Both the position numbers and the translations under genes were made by a program. Shown one piece after another: positions 24,658 to 34,436 of a stretch of 64,000 nt of DNA. Under the pieces are notes generated by a model. It was not told the origin of the DNA, searched no databases, and saw only the letters and a program-made list of their open reading frames with translations. Each line of letters begins with the position of its first letter. Position 1 is the stretch's first letter. This DNA is from Clavaria fumosa (Eukaryota; Basidiomycota; Agaricomycetes; Agaricales; Clavariaceae), in NCBI GenBank assembly GCA_951802425.1, contig OX637802.1:1-64000 (forward strand). The letters run 5' to 3'.

Positions 24658-25086
24658 TGTTATGACCCCATCCAATCACATAAGCACTATCTCCACTCCA
24701 GGCTCTGGACTCTGCACCTTCTCTGATCTGCTCTGCCATAACTCTGCATACTCTGCTTCACACTTCCCTCAGACTCTGTTCTAGAACCTTCTCCCACCAT
24801 CCCCCTGTTCTTGTAACCAATGGGTGGATGCCCATGACCCATGGGAGTCATTGTTGTTGTGGTTCCTTTGTTCCTTGAAGATTGCACAGGCACTTGTGGT
24901 GAAACCCTCCTGGAAATTTGATATATACTATGTTTCAGAGTACTCTTCTACTCCTGTCCTTGCAGTATAAGATCCCACCTGTAGTTCCCTGTTCTGCAAT
25001 TTGAATATTATCATCCCTTGATCCTGAACTCTGAGCTTTCATCCTCATTGTCCTCAACATTCTTCACATCATCCAAGCAACTCCAA
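24658..25086 (+). repeat. LTR family D, truncated and CpG-depleted copy
   Basis: It starts TGTTATGACCCCATCC and follows the complete LTR at 44455-45176 as far as GTCCTCAACATTCTTCAC. CpGs of the 44-kb copy read TG or CA here. It is cut at its 3' side by repeat E. Confidence 0.8.
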
Positions 25087-25390
25087 GCAGGATGATGGGA
25101 GGGGGGAGAGAGGGATGGAATATGATAGGTATGGGATGGCCCAGTATAGCATTGCATTTGTTTTGGAATCCTATGGTTGGTTTTGATAAACGGGAGAATT
25201 TTGACTGGGTTGGTCAGCAGCTTTGGCATGCATTGGGAAATGAGTTTTGGGAAAATGTAAACCATGGAAATTGAGGATTAAAGGGGTAGATATAGGCACA
25301 CAAAATCTCATAAGACTAGCTTGAGTGGTTAGCTTGCAGTGAAAGAAAGCGCAGATACTCCATCTGCACAAGGACTATGCTATTAGTCAA
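25087..25390. repeat. Repeat E, copy 1 (5' truncated)
   Basis: It matches 30840-31127 plus 31974-31991 and 63008-63308. It ends with CACAAGGACTATGCTATTAG and so shows the uninterrupted site into which the solo LTR at 31128 went. No coding function is evident. Confidence 0.85.
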
Positions 25391-26189
25391 CACAAAGACA
25401 GAGTGAACTGTCCTTCTTTTTTGCAAATACAACAGGGGCTCCCATGGGGGATTCAGAAGGGTGGATAAATCCCTTCTGGAGCATGTCGTCAATATAGTCA
25501 TGCAAAACCTTTAATTCCAGCTCGGACATGTTATACAGCAGACCCCAAGGGTCTTTGGTGTCTGGTTCGAGTTGTATCGCATGATTGTAAGTTCAGTGGG
25601 GTGGAAGGGTGCAGGCCTCTTCCTTGGAGAAGACATTGGTAAAGTCTGCGTATTGAGGTGGTAGGTTCGCCCTTGCTTCTGGGGGTTCAGAATTGATTAG
25701 TGCAGCATTAGCTTGGAGCAAGTCTTCAGGTGCAGGGAAAAAATGATAAACAGCATGAAGAATTATATCCTCACCCATTAGATGGTTGGTGAAGTGGGCG
25801 GGATCCAAAATTCGAATATCAATAGGTGCTGGTTTGGGCAATGGGGCAGCAGAATTTTCCTGTGACCCTGTTCTGTGTAAATTTGTGTTGGGTAAAGTTT
25901 TATCAGCAGCAACAACAGTGGGAAAAGGTGGCAAAGGCTCCTCGGGTAGGTTTGCCCAGTCCCATGTGGTAGAGTTCAAAGTTCCCGACATAGCAGAATT
26001 GCTATCAGGCGTGGTGGGGTTCAACTCTGACAGTGGATTTCCAGTGGTCCCCATGGGTAGTCCTGGGCTCAGTGTTGACCAGTCCTTAGGAGCGAGCTCC
26101 TTCAGGACCCTGAGTTCATCAGTGGTTGGGTCATGAGACCCTGCAGGCCTTGCTGCATCAGTGGCCACAGTGGGCAAGGGCTTCATCAT
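25391..26189 (-). pseudogene. Linker and RT N-terminus of element H
   Basis: Frame 26189-25593 is a Pro/Ser-rich linker ending in the pre-RT motif PPQYADFTNVFSKEEACTLPP. The RT start then continues in another frame to 25391, with a diagnostic PSESPMGAPVL-like segment split by a frameshift. The palm with the catalytic Asp residues is absent. Confidence 0.75.
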
Positions 26190-26234
26190 CAGCGGTCAGG
26201 CATCGGAATTGCGGAATCGTATCGAGAGGGTTGG

Positions 26235-26645
26235 TCAATCGATGTCTGGGTTGTGTTTCCAAAGCCATGACAGTCCGAGTATGACCTTCACATCCGAATG
26301 GAGTTGGGTAACATAGAAACGTTCAGTGTGCATTGTGCTGTCCTCAAAGCAGAATTGTTGGTCGGTCACTTGGGTGATCAGTCCTGCGATGGACCCGTCA
26401 AATAGCCTAAGTTGTATAGGGCGGGTTAGTGTTGAACGGAATTTCAAAGGTGTAAAGTCAGGCAAAACGAAACATTCGGTAGCTCCACAATCTACAAGTG
26501 TGGGTACAGGGGTATTGCTAATTTGCAGAATAACAACGGAAATCAAAAAGGCAGCAGAAGAAATAGATGACAGAACCGTGTATAAGGGGAGTTCATCCAT
26601 GGTACAGGTATCAGTATTGGTATCTATGGCAATATCGCAACTCAA
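26235..26645 (-). pseudogene. Aspartic protease of element H
   Basis: This is an open stretch of about 136 residues with the retropepsin fold signature: VPTLVDCGATECFVL near residue 50 and VILGLSWLWKHNPDID at the end. The catalytic triad reads Asp-Cys-Gly rather than Asp-Ser-Gly or Asp-Thr-Gly. The Asp itself is present. Ser to Cys needs one base change. Confidence 0.8.
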
Positions 26646-26653
26646 GAATCTCC

Positions 26654-27306
26654 CTACATGCCTTGAGATGCTGGAGCATTTCCCAACTTGTCGCTGGCCA
26701 AGGGCTCAGCTGCGGTCATGGTAAATGTGAGGGTGGCACGGGCAGCAGACTTGCAGTTAGCGGGGATCAACAGGCATGTATTCGAGAAATGCCCTTGACC
26801 CATGCAATATAAGCAAAGTCCAGTGGCCCAGTGGAGAGTGGTCTGCAAGGTGTGGATTTCTCCATCTTTCCCTCCTTCGGCTTCGTTACAGGGGTCGAGG
26901 CAGGTTTGGCTGGAGCGGATGTCATGATGGGGTTGGTTACTGGAGTGGGCGCAGGGCGGTTCGAGGATTGGTTGTTGGCGGGTTTCGTGTTGCGGTCTTT
27001 CATCGGGTTTGACACATTTCCGCACGACGAGTCGCCAGGTCGCTTTCTGTATTGGACGGATGTCGGAAAGTGGCCTTGTTCTTCCTCGCATTGCCAGTAT
27101 CGCTGCTCAAAGGCCAAAGCTTGTTGACGGAGTCCGGTGAACTCCTGCTCTCGACTTGTGTATTGAAACTGGTCTTTGATGCAGTTGGCGAGCATGGTGT
27201 CATTGTATCCAGTGTAGGGTGCATGCGAATTGAAGGTGACGATGTATTCTGTGATGCGGGAATTGTTGGGCATCTTCAAATTATGCAGCACGCTCTTCGA
27301 AGTCAT
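26654..27306 (-). pseudogene. Gag C-terminal part of element H with zinc knuckle
   Basis: Frame 27306-26767 carries the capsid C-terminal region. The CCHC knuckle CLYCMGQGHFSNTC lies in the overlapping frame 27091-26654, so a frameshift sits between them. The knuckle itself is perfect. Confidence 0.75.
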
Positions 27307-27710
27307 ATGTGGGGGGGGTTTCTGAATACCAGAAATAATTCCATGGTGAAGTTATCCCAATTGTCCAACATTGTGGGGGGCGGTTGCTGGACAAGGTATG
27401 GCATCCACCAGGTATTTGCTTGATCTCGGAGATACGATGTGGCGAATAGAACACAATCCTGATCAGTAGCGAATTTCTGTGGCTTCCCCAGAAACCATGT
27501 AATGCACTGCAAGATGAACATTGTTAGCCATGCTGGGTCCTTACCCGTGAAGACGTCGGGCTCCTTGAGTTTGGGGCCATCGTCTCCAGGTGCTGGGTAG
27601 TAGATGTAGTATGGCAGACTGGCGGGCAGATTTCCGATGGGTACCACAGGAGGTACCGCCGGTGGAATTCCTTGCGGAATCCCTGGAATCTCGAAAGGTC
27701 GTGGCGGCAA
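27303..27710 (-). pseudogene. Gag N-terminal/capsid part of element H
   Basis: The sequence begins with a Pro-rich stretch and continues into a retrotransposon gag-like region (KLKEPDVFTGKDPAWLTMF; TSYLRDQANTWW). It ends at a stop that overlaps the next gag frame by 4 bp, most simply a frameshift. Confidence 0.75.
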
Positions 27711-27822
27711 CTGTGGCGGGAGGCTCGGGGTTGGCAGCAGCAGACATCATGACCCTCATGCTGAGGATGGTGGGTTGACACTGGGTATCGGAAAAGGAAG
27801 CACTGGTAGCACTCCAGAGTAG

Positions 27823-28272
27823 TTAGTTGTGAGTAGGGATAGTGGGGGTAGTACTGGTGTAAGTGTATATCTCAACACAAGAGCAGGGACTGAGGGTCGA
27901 GGTAGTGGAGTAGGGCTTGGAGGCATTGTGGGTGGAGCGGGAGGATACAGGGTTACTGGGACCAAGGGGTTGGAGCTCCCCGAGGAAACCAAACCTTGTC
28001 CGAGCATCATCCCTAACGAAGTGGACACAGAGGCTGGGGTCTGGGGACCCGAAGGTTGTTGGTTGGGTGTGTATGGATGGCGAGGGGTCTGGGGACCCGA
28101 AGGTTGTTGGTCGGGTGTGTATGGATGGCAAGGTGTCTGGGGACCCAAAGGTTGTTGGTTGGGTGTGTATGGATGGCGAGGGGGCCTGAGGTGGCACTGT
28201 TTCATCCCGATGGGACCTCAAGCGCATCCTCGGCAGGTTGGGTTGGGGTGTCTTTGGCAAAGCATATGACAT
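27823..28272 (-). pseudogene. Pro/Ser-rich N-terminal extension of element H gag
   Basis: This is an open stretch of about 149 residues upstream of gag in a different frame. It contains three 16-residue repeats (PSIHTQPTTFGSPDxx) encoded by the 48-bp tandem repeat at 28037-28180, after a basic MRLRSHRDE-type segment. It could be the original gag N-terminus split off by a frameshift, or a separate small ORF. Confidence 0.5.
28037..28180. repeat. 48-bp tandem repeat, 3 copies
   Basis: CTGGGGACCC recurs at 28041, 28089 and 28137, exactly 48 bp apart. Because 48 is a multiple of 3 it preserves the minus-strand reading frame. Confidence 0.9.
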
Positions 28273-28289
28273 ACTGTCAAGAGTAGGTC

Positions 28290-28971
28290 AATTCCACCAA
28301 AATACAAGTGTAAATGACAGTGAGGGAGGGTGTAGCAAAATTCTGATGGTGAGAGGGAATTCTGCATGCAAGCTGCATTGGCAGGAAGAGGCGCAGATAC
28401 AACAGGAGGAGGTGGGAGGTTGCAGAACAACATAAGGGGGGGTTTTGACCTGGAGACCACATGAGAGGGTGGCCACTATGTGATGCCCAGTCCAGTACCT
28501 GAGGCAGCTCTCGACAGCAATCCTTGTGCATAAGCAGGTAATCGAGTTTATGTTGTATGCTGTAGTAACTACTACAACCTTGGGGTTTATATAGTAAGTG
28601 GTATCTAAAATAGGATAGCGTAGGAGAAAATCTGCAAAGAAGAAGTTATAAAACAAAGACCAAGGAATTGCCCAGAAACATGTTTCAGCCACAGTATCCA
28701 AATCCCCAAATCTAATATTGTTAAGGGACCTTCATTAACTCATCTGGTGACCACCCTGCAAGTCCTAAACTGACTCCACTTGTTTCCCAAGTTTCCTGAT
28801 GTCAGCTGAACAATGGCGAAGCATGCGGAGTATGTTGGAATTTCGACCCACGCATGGTATTGCTGATTGTCAATTTGGGACAGCAGTTGGGCGGCGGAAT
28901 TACATCGGGAGTAGTCGTGGTGTGTGCGGGTGCATCAGGCGGCCCATAGTGGGGTGTGTTGGGTTGTGACA
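28290..28971 (-). repeat. Possible 5' LTR and leader of element H
   Basis: On the minus strand a TGTCACAACCC start lies at 28971, a typical LTR opening, and gag follows downstream. I could not find the LTR's inner end or a second copy, so the limits are a guess. Confidence 0.35.
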
Positions 28972-29635
28972 CCTGCCTGATATGTAAACCTACCAAATTC
29001 TCCTTAATTTAGAGTCCTTAAATGGTATGTCAGGATTACTAGTTAAGGAGCTATGTTGAATCTTTCCAAATGTAGTAGATATGCAAATTTGAGTATAAAT
29101 AGCTGACAGAACCTCACGTTGCAGGCATCATTACATACCCACTTATCGATTACACCATCCCCCAAGAGGATTAAGCCTATGTCTAGCCCAGCAAGGAGCT
29201 AAGGACAAATTTAGTTAAACTAAGGACTAAATCTAGTTGAACTAAATCTAGTAATTGCTGACTAAGGACTTAGTCTGGTCAAGTGATCTGGGTACCCAAG
29301 GGTACCCAGGCTTTGATCGAGCTGCCCTATGCCGACTCCCTCGGCGCGGTAAGTATTGAGCAAGTTACAGATATCTTGGTATAGGTACAAGCTGTTCTAC
29401 TGTACAATGGCTAAGCCCATGGGATGTTGTGACTTAGGTTACTAACTAATAATAATATCTGCCCAAAGCAATGCCTTGCTAGCAGTGTTGGTTTCAATAC
29501 TGTTAGCAGGAAGGTATGGAACTGGAGGGTCTACTAGTCCTGTAGGCCAACTGCATAAGGAATTGAGGACCTGTCTGAGTCATCCTGATTCTCAGTGACT
29601 CATTTCTGACTGCACCCAGTACCAGATCCATAACA
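28972..29635. other. No gene recognised; AT-rich with short repeats
   Basis: The region contains GAGTATAAATAGC near 29092 (TATA-like), a TTTAGTTAAACTAAGGAC / CTAGTTGAACTAAATC cluster near 29208-29260 and a small GGTACCC repeat pair near 29290-29310. It may be an unidentified LTR, but no second copy is in the window. Confidence 0.35.
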
Positions 29636-29865
29636 GATGTGCAATGGGGTTCAGGTGGTAGGTATGCATAAGGTGTGTTAGGGAAGGGCATTGCTACAGC
29701 CTGGTGGTTGTGAGTGTCATGTAAGAGCAGGGAAGGTCGGAGAGGCTTCTGGAAGGGGACTGCAGGTTCCAGAAGTGTGTAAAGGGGCTCGCAAGGTTGT
29801 AGAAGGCTGTTGGGAGGTTCATAAGTGTCAGTAGAGTTTGCTTGGGTAAGGGAAAATGAATGGGT
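29636..29865 (-). repeat. LTR family C fragment, decayed
   Basis: It is the reverse complement of 61236-61480, with CpGs lost; the GGGAAAATGAATGGGTCCTG edge pairs with CAGGACCCATTCATTTTTCC. It is immediately followed by the LTR-F tail. Confidence 0.75.
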
Positions 29866-29983
29866 CCTGATAGGCCACTCACATATATATACTGTGTCAC
29901 AACTGTACAGAGGGGTGGATCCCTCTACATAGAACTACTAGCTCAATATACCATTGAGTCCAGTTCATTTGAGGGATAGAAAG
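29866..29983 (+). repeat. LTR-F tail, copy 2
   Basis: From GGCCACTCAC to GAGGGATAGAAAG it matches 17349-17460 and, almost perfectly, 45177-45264. It contains CATATATATACTG (TATA-like). Confidence 0.8.
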
Positions 29984-30485
29984 TATTACACCTGTGAAGG
30001 ACAAGGGACCATCACAGTCATGAGAAAAGAAGCCTGAACCCCACTCTCAGTCACCTTCACCCCTCACCTTCACCTTCATGAACACTCTTACTCACCCTCA
30101 CCCACCCCATTTACTCTGTCACTCTCACAATCATCTTCACTCTCACCCTGGCTCACACTTCTGCTTCATCTGCACACCCACTCTACCCTTTACATTAAAT
30201 CATGTAAATTCATATAAATATTACTGAAGATACTGCTCATAGGTATGCATCTACTCACAAAGTCTGATGAAAATATATGAAGTGTTTGCTGAGATATAGC
30301 CAATGTGCCATGCTCATTTAATATCAAGAATAATGGGGATCTTTGGAACAGATGGAAAGTGGGATGTGGTTTCCATACAAAAGATGATGCCAAAAATGGG
30401 AACTAGGCATATGAATATTTTGGTGATTATTGGAAATTATTTAACAGAAGTTGGCCAATGCAGCATTGGCCAAGTGTTGTGGGTA
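29984..30485. repeat. Segmental repeat R1, copy 1 (empty site for element A2 and for the 655-bp array)
   Basis: It begins TATTACACCTGTGAAGG and is nearly identical to 51898-52399. Here TATTA occurs once and joins directly to the LTR-F tail, which shows the locus before A2 inserted. At its right end (after GTGTTGTGGGTA) the 655-bp array seen at 38261 and 52400 is absent. Confidence 0.9.
30451..30473. repeat. Perfect 11+1+11 inverted repeat at array boundary, copy 1
   Basis: TTGGCCAATGC, one central A, then its exact reverse complement. The same palindrome with central T stands at 38226-38248 and 52365-52387, in each case 12 bp before the array start. Confidence 0.95.
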
Positions 30486-30715
30486 GCAGGATAGGAGCAA
30501 CAAGGGACCATTCGCAGAAAAACAGTTTGGTCTGTTTGGCATGTTATATGATAGTGGTCATCATTTAGAGCATCCATGATCAATTTCAAGAGATTTTCAC
30601 AGTTAGATCTTGTGCTGTGAGGCCTACAAACTTGTATGGGTACTGTTGTTGTTTAGGTTTGTAGGAAGGCAACTGTAGTCCTGGATGTGGCAGAGTAATT
30701 GAAACAAAGTCAGGG
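30486..30715. other. No gene recognised
   Basis: This is single-copy sequence within the window between R1 and repeat E; no motif seen. Confidence 0.4.
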
Positions 30716-31127
30716 TGTATTATTCATGCACTATACTCAATCTTTCAATGTGATCCCATTTGATTTAGGTGCCACCACAAGTACAAACTGTGTGAGGACT
30801 GTGAGAACTGGATTCTGACTGTATGCTGGAATTGTTGCTTTGTGGGTGATGGGAGGGGAGAGAGAGGGATGGAATATGATAGGTGTGGGATGGCCCAGTA
30901 TAGAATTCCATTTGTTTTGGAATCCTATGGTTGGTTTTGATAAATGGGAGAATTTTGACTGGTTTGGTCAGCAGCTCTGGCATGCATTGCGAAATAGGTT
31001 TTGGGAAAATGTAAACCATGGAGATTGAGGATTAGAGGGGTAGATATAGGCACACAAAATTTCAAAAGACTAGCTTGAGTGGTTAGCTTGCAGTGAAAGA
31101 AAGCGCAGATACTCCATCTGCACAAGG
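30716..31127. repeat. Repeat E, copy 2 (interrupted)
   Basis: It matches 62888-63297. It is split after CACAAGG by the solo LTR at 31128-31973 and resumes as CAAGGACTATGCTATTAG at 31974-31991, where element A1 begins. Confidence 0.88.
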
Positions 31128-31973
31128 TGTCACGGTCCTATCCAGTCACCTAATCACCTCCGAAACACCTCCGAAACACCTCCGAAGCACCTCCGAAGCA
31201 TCTCCGGCATCTCCGACACAGTTCCGCCCGAACTCCGCTCCGCTCCATCTCCGCTCCGGCTCCAACTCCGAAGCTCCGGTCCGGACTTTCGTCGGACTTC
31301 GATATCGGTCCTTCGGACCGAATGGACTTTGTTTCTAGCATGTTCCTTGGTGCTAGTCCATGGTTAGTAACCATTGGGACGATGCCCACTACCCATGGGA
31401 ACTTATTCTTTGCCTTACATGTATCATCTATGCCTTTCTCACTCCTCAGGTGAAATTATTGTAGATATTTGATATATTCATATTTCACAATCTACCCTAT
31501 ACCCTACCCTAATAACATATAAGCCCCCATGTATCTCCATGATCCTCAGTTCGAATATTAACATTATTTCTGGTCCTTGTCACTTGGTCTGTGTGTTAAG
31601 GGACTTCGTCCTCACTGTTCTCGACAGTCCCGACGAGTTCCGCAAAACTCCGGCGGACTCCGACGGACTCCGGGCAATTTCCCTTCGGACTTCATCCTTC
31701 CTTGTCCTGGAAAGCAAAGTACCAGCAAGGTTAAATTGGGACACGTATACACGTGGTGGCACAACCCATAAGTTGAGGCCATAGTCCCAACCCTTTGACC
31801 CCCTCCTTCTAGTTCTTTCCCGTGGTGTAGAGGAGAAGTCCTCACGCAACTCCGATCCGGACTCCGAATGGACTCCGCTCCGCTCCGGCTTTGCCTTTGC
31901 CACCCTCCTTTTTTGGTCTCCTCTACACTACCCCTCCTACTCCTGCTTTGAAGCAAAGAATCAGATCCTAACA
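31128..31973 (+). mobile_element. Solo LTR, family D-like, 846 bp with target duplication CAAGG
   Basis: It starts TGTCACGG and ends CCTAACA. CAAGG precedes (31123-31127) and follows (31974-31978) it, while repeat E copies at 25 kb and 63 kb have CAAGG once. The left third is packed with CTCCG words, and the right part shares the ACACGTATACACGTGG / GGTGGCACAAC region with the family D LTR at 44455-45176. No internal region is left, so it is the product of LTR-LTR recombination. Confidence 0.92.
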
Positions 31974-31991
31974 CAAGGACTATGCTATTAG

Positions 31992-32532
31992 TGTCAGGAT
32001 CCATTACGTAAGCCGCCGTCACTGAATCCACAACGCGCTAGGGACTAGTTACGAGGGCCGAGTATGGGACCACGTGACCCTCTGCGACCATGCAGCGGCG
32101 CCTATGAGCTCCCGATAAGCGCCGCCACGTGCCCACGCCCACGTTCCTCGACCTTTTCCCACGCTTTGCAATTCGTGATGGAGGCAGATCAGCAATAATT
32201 CCTCTGACAGCTCTCATCAAGTAATCTACCCTAATTGGGACTAATCCAGGCCCCTCTACAGCCAGCCAAGCCCATGCTAAGCATTTCTCTTGTCACTTTC
32301 CCCTTATCCATCCCTTGCCGCTACCTTCTGTATTTGGTATCCCCTTTTCCCTATACTGCCTCCCCTATTCCGTGCGACTCAGTGCGCGTAGCCTCATTCC
32401 CCTTTTTATGACTCGTCCCCTACACAGCCCCCTTTCCCCAGTATATATAGTACCTTTGTAATGTGTGTAGTTCCCTACGTTGAAATCAAGCTTCTTTCCC
32501 CTTCTTGCTTCTGTGAGGGACTTGGACTGACA
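31992..32532 (+). repeat. 5' LTR of element A1
   Basis: It is 541 bp, opens TGTCAG and closes CTGACA (a 6-bp terminal inverted repeat). TATATATA lies at 32442-32449. ACGTTGAAAT at 32477-32486 is the inferred transcript start, 35 nt downstream. Confidence 0.92.
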
Positions 32533-32534
32533 CA

Positions 32535-32544
32535 ATTTCAACAT
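32535..32544 (+). promoter_or_regulatory. Primer-binding site of element A1, self-priming type (one mutation)
   Basis: It reads ATTTCAACAT two bases inside the LTR. The complement of the transcript start would be ATTTCAACGT, so one CpG has become CpA. Element A2 keeps the perfect version at 45881-45890. Confidence 0.7.
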
Positions 32545-32653
32545 CCACCCCTTGCTACCTCGACCCTGTCAACCCCCGGTTGGCCTAGCTTTCTCCCTAC
32601 CCCCTGCCCATCGTGTGCAACAGAACGACGAGAGAATCATCCTGGTGTACCCG

Positions 32654-33427
32654 ATGCGTAATGAAGACATAACAGACGAGTGGCTCACCACGGTCCTAGA
32701 TTTTGGTGAGGACGAATATTGGGCCCGATACTTTGATGCCCGCGTAAGAACAGAATTCTACCCGGACGCCCTGATGGAATCCGACGTATTGGAGACGGAA
32801 ACTGCGGTACTGAGACCGCGAGAGCTATGCCCTTTCGAACTGTGGATTATTGAGGAGGAGAGACGACTTGCCCCCTATTCCGCAAGGTTGTATGCACAGG
32901 AACAGAGTTGACAAGAAGAGAGATTGAGAGAGGCACTGAGAGCTGCCCTACCGGATTCCGCGACCTCAGGCACGAGATCGCCCATACACAGCACCATTGA
33001 CATTAACCTCGACAACCTTGAGGACTATGTGAACAGTGACAACGACGAGTTGACGAACGAACCCACGCACGTTTCCGTGGCAATCCAGACAGAGTTTAGC
33101 CTCATCGGAATCGAACAATTCCTCATCCACGATTACCGACCCCTTGCCTTCATCTGTCATCCCATCAACCCCATCCCCCCCAGCACCACCAGTTCATACC
33201 GAGCCCCCCGTAGACTTCACGAGTTTAGACGAGCGCCTAGCCCGGCCAGCACCGTCGCCACCACCACCACCACAATCACCTGCGACTCCAGAACCGGAAC
33301 CGCGACCCCAACCCATGAGTCCATCGCCGCCAGAACCCTCACCGCCGCCCTCGCCCGCACCCGAAATGGCAGACGCCATCCCTGCAGCCCCAATGCCGAG
33401 GCTGGACCTAGCCGTTCCATCTTTTGA
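32654..33427 (+). pseudogene. ORF0 upstream of and overlapping gag, element A1
   Basis: The first in-frame ATG is at 32654 (MRNEDITDEW). The frame is stopped by TGA at 32909-32911 and then open to 33427. The protein is acidic and charged (ELWIIEEERRLAPYSARLY; NLDNLEDYVNS) and has no motif I know. Its last 60 bp overlap the gag start at 33366 in another frame. The homologue in A2 lacks the TGA but also lacks this ATG. Confidence 0.6.
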
Positions 33428-34436
33428 TGGAAATAAGAAGAATTTCTGGACCTTCCTCAGGTCCCTCCGACTACAGTTCCTGGGAAACCAGGGGCTCTAT
33501 GCTAGTGATCTGAACAAGATCTTGTTTGCACTGAGTAAGATTACAGGAGAAGGATTCGCAGCAGAATGGGCGAACATGCGGGGTGATGAGATCCTAAATG
33601 CTGGAGTAGCCGGGACTTGGGAAGATTTCGTCCTGGATCTGCGCAGGGCCTTCGATGACCCTAACATCATGGCGACCGCCCTAAACAATATCGCCAAGTT
33701 GAAACAGGGAGCGCTAGAAGCCGCGGAGTTCTTCGCTCTATTCGAAACGTTGATGCGCAAGGCAGAGTTGGACCCGGTCGACGACTCGGACGTGTTAATC
33801 CACTGGTTGGAGATGAACCTCAACTGGAGGCTGACCACGCGGGTCTACAACGTCAACCCCATGCCAGTCACCTACGCCCAATGGAAGCAACTGGTCGAAA
33901 CGTTGGACGCCCAACAGAGGAGACTCGACACCATTATACGCGAGCAAAACGCCAGCCGCCCCGCCCCTACCCAATTCCAGCAGTCGCGACCACTCCCTAC
34001 ACCTCCACACTACCCAAACCCGAACCCACCGCAACCCGCGCCTCGCTTCCCCTCCATTCCGCAGCAGCAGCAACGTGCCCCTGCTCCTCAGATCATGCCC
34101 CGTCCCACTGGTGCCGGTGACAGGATGATCGTGGACCAGATGCGGGCTCCTGCGGTTGAACGTCGATGCTTCCGCTGTGGCCAGGTGGGTCACATCGCCC
34201 GAAACTGCCACCTCCCGGACTCGCGACCCTATGTCCCAAGGCCGCAGGTTCGCGCGATGGTCCCTGGCCCAGTAGAGGTGGAAGAATATGAGAATGAACT
34301 CGCGCTACTCCGCGACAGGCTCGCGATATACGAGAGAGAGAGACAGATGGCTGGTGCCCCGCAGGCCCAGCAACAACAACAACAGCTCCCGCTGGCTCCC
34401 ACCCAGGAGCAGGGTTTTGGAGAAGAGACGCAGTGA
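33366..34436 (+). CDS. gag: Gag polyprotein, element A1
   Basis: I chose the ATG at 33366 (MADAIPAAPMP) because A2 and B start gag alike; the frame is open further upstream through a Pro-rich stretch but without an initiator conserved between copies. The product has about 356 residues. Capsid region: LDLAVPSFDGNKKNF to about residue 190. A Pro/Gln-rich linker follows, then the CCHC knuckle CFRCGQVGHIARNC near residue 275 and a poly-Gln tail. It packages element RNA. The stop at 34434-34436 overlaps the pol frame, which lies at -1. The gag frame is intact although the element is dead. Confidence 0.85.
   Translation: MADAIPAAPMPRLDLAVPSFDGNKKNFWTFLRSLRLQFLGNQGLYASDLNKILFALSKITGEGFAAEWANMRGDEILNAGVAGTWEDFVLDLRRAFDDPNIMATALNNIAKLKQGALEAAEFFALFETLMRKAELDPVDDSDVLIHWLEMNLNWRLTTRVYNVNPMPVTYAQWKQLVETLDAQQRRLDTIIREQNASRPAPTQFQQSRPLPTPPHYPNPNPPQPAPRFPSIPQQQQRAPAPQIMPRPTGAGDRMIVDQMRAPAVERRCFRCGQVGHIARNCHLPDSRPYVPRPQVRAMVPGPVEVEEYENELALLRDRLAIYERERQMAGAPQAQQQQQQLPLAPTQEQGFGEETQ

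Larger units (their letters stand above)
25391..28971 (-). mobile_element. Ty3/gypsy element H, 3'-truncated inside RT
   Basis: Read on the minus strand: a possible LTR/leader (about 28290-28971), gag in three frames (28272-26654), protease (26645-26235), the linker and the start of RT (26189-25391). It stops in the RT fingers, where repeat E takes over. Its proteins differ from families A, B, D and G, so it is a separate lineage. Confidence 0.8.

Noticed and set aside
27829..28269. A plus-strand Gly-rich ORF over the 48-bp repeats
   Set aside because: It is the shadow of the Pro-rich minus-strand frame, whose orientation agrees with element H.
28978..29500. A plus-strand LTR starting TGTGACACC with TATAAATA near 29092
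   Set aside because: No second copy, primer site or defined end was found, so it is kept only as unexplained sequence.
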